NCBI GenBank assembly: GCA_951813045.1
Contig: CATOTF010000002.1
Coordinates: 3,596,001 to 3,660,000 of the forward strand
DNA: 64,000 nt
From: an uncultured Rhizobiaceae bacterium
GTDB taxonomy: Bacteria > Pseudomonadota > Alphaproteobacteria > Rhizobiales > Rhizobiaceae
Direction of reading: 5' to 3'
Positions 63,943 to 64,000 of the stretch are shown here, piece after piece (the first letter of the stretch is position 1; the number at the start of each line of letters is the position of its first letter). Under the pieces are notes generated by a model, which was not told where the DNA came from, made no database searches, and worked only from the letters and a program-made list of their open reading frames with translations. A program made the translations under genes and the position numbers.

Positions 63943-64000
63943 AATACCGGGGTGTAGATGCCGACGCACGGTTGAAACATCCATCGCGGATATCCCACGT

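Noticed and set aside
1-64000. CRISPR arrays, rRNA genes, riboswitches
   Set aside because: No regularly spaced repeats, no rRNA-like sequence and no recognisable riboswitch core were found on reading.

Overview
The window comes from an alphaproteobacterium, most likely of the Hyphomicrobiales (rhizobial) branch. The block plsC – ydcF-like – ftsX/ftsE – MJ0042 zinc-ribbon protein – hpt – cpdR-like regulator is a rhizobial-type neighbourhood. Two perfect TTAA-N7-TTAA sites (CtrA type) and two perfect GAAC-N7-GAAC sites (alphaproteobacterial LexA type) point the same way. Base composition looks moderate. Species cannot be named from the sequence alone.

Layout. 1–16.4 kb is core chromosome: the end of a ChaC-type gene, a LexA-box orphan gene, phospholipid acyltransferase, ftsEX, hpt, cpdR, an FkbM methyltransferase, a large MscS channel, a histidine phosphatase and a four-gene Yej-type peptide ABC importer. 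16.5–32.5 kb is signalling and cell-surface glycan: a FeeM-like N-acyl transferase, a GGDEF/EAL protein, UDP-glucose dehydrogenase followed by four translationally overlapping glycosyltransferases, a DD-carboxypeptidase, a CobW GTPase, TusA, DUF924, and a flippase plus CelD-like acetyltransferase with a CtrA box upstream. 32.5–37.6 kb holds an RhlE-like helicase, a YcbB-type L,D-transpeptidase interrupted by one in-frame amber codon, and an NDUFA9-like protein.

37.8–55.3 kb is accessory and decaying. A serine recombinase sits antisense to tRNA-Leu(CAG), its reading frame runs through the whole tRNA, and its operon lies behind a LexA box. It is followed by mobilisation-type remnants, a truncated tyrosine integrase joined to a LysR gene, and an amidase/TRAP-transporter module. 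Next comes a NERD-nuclease/UvrD-type helicase gene split by a 2.7-kb IS91-like element; the interruption can be closed exactly at a 6-bp repeat. Then come an AbiEi/AbiEii toxin-antitoxin locus with two operator dyads whose toxin gene is cut by an IS3-family element, and a fragment of another transposase.

55.4–63.9 kb, all on the minus strand, is a complete N,N-dimethylformamidase (DMFase) type operon: binding protein, LivG, LivF, LivH, a LivM permease fused in frame to the DMFase small subunit, the DMFase large subunit with its iron-ligand residues, and a LuxR-family regulator. The fusion junction keeps a strong Shine-Dalgarno and an in-frame ATG, so one gene could yield both a membrane-tethered and a free small subunit. 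I consider this the most unusual system in the window. It predicts uptake of a small amide coupled physically to its hydrolysis.
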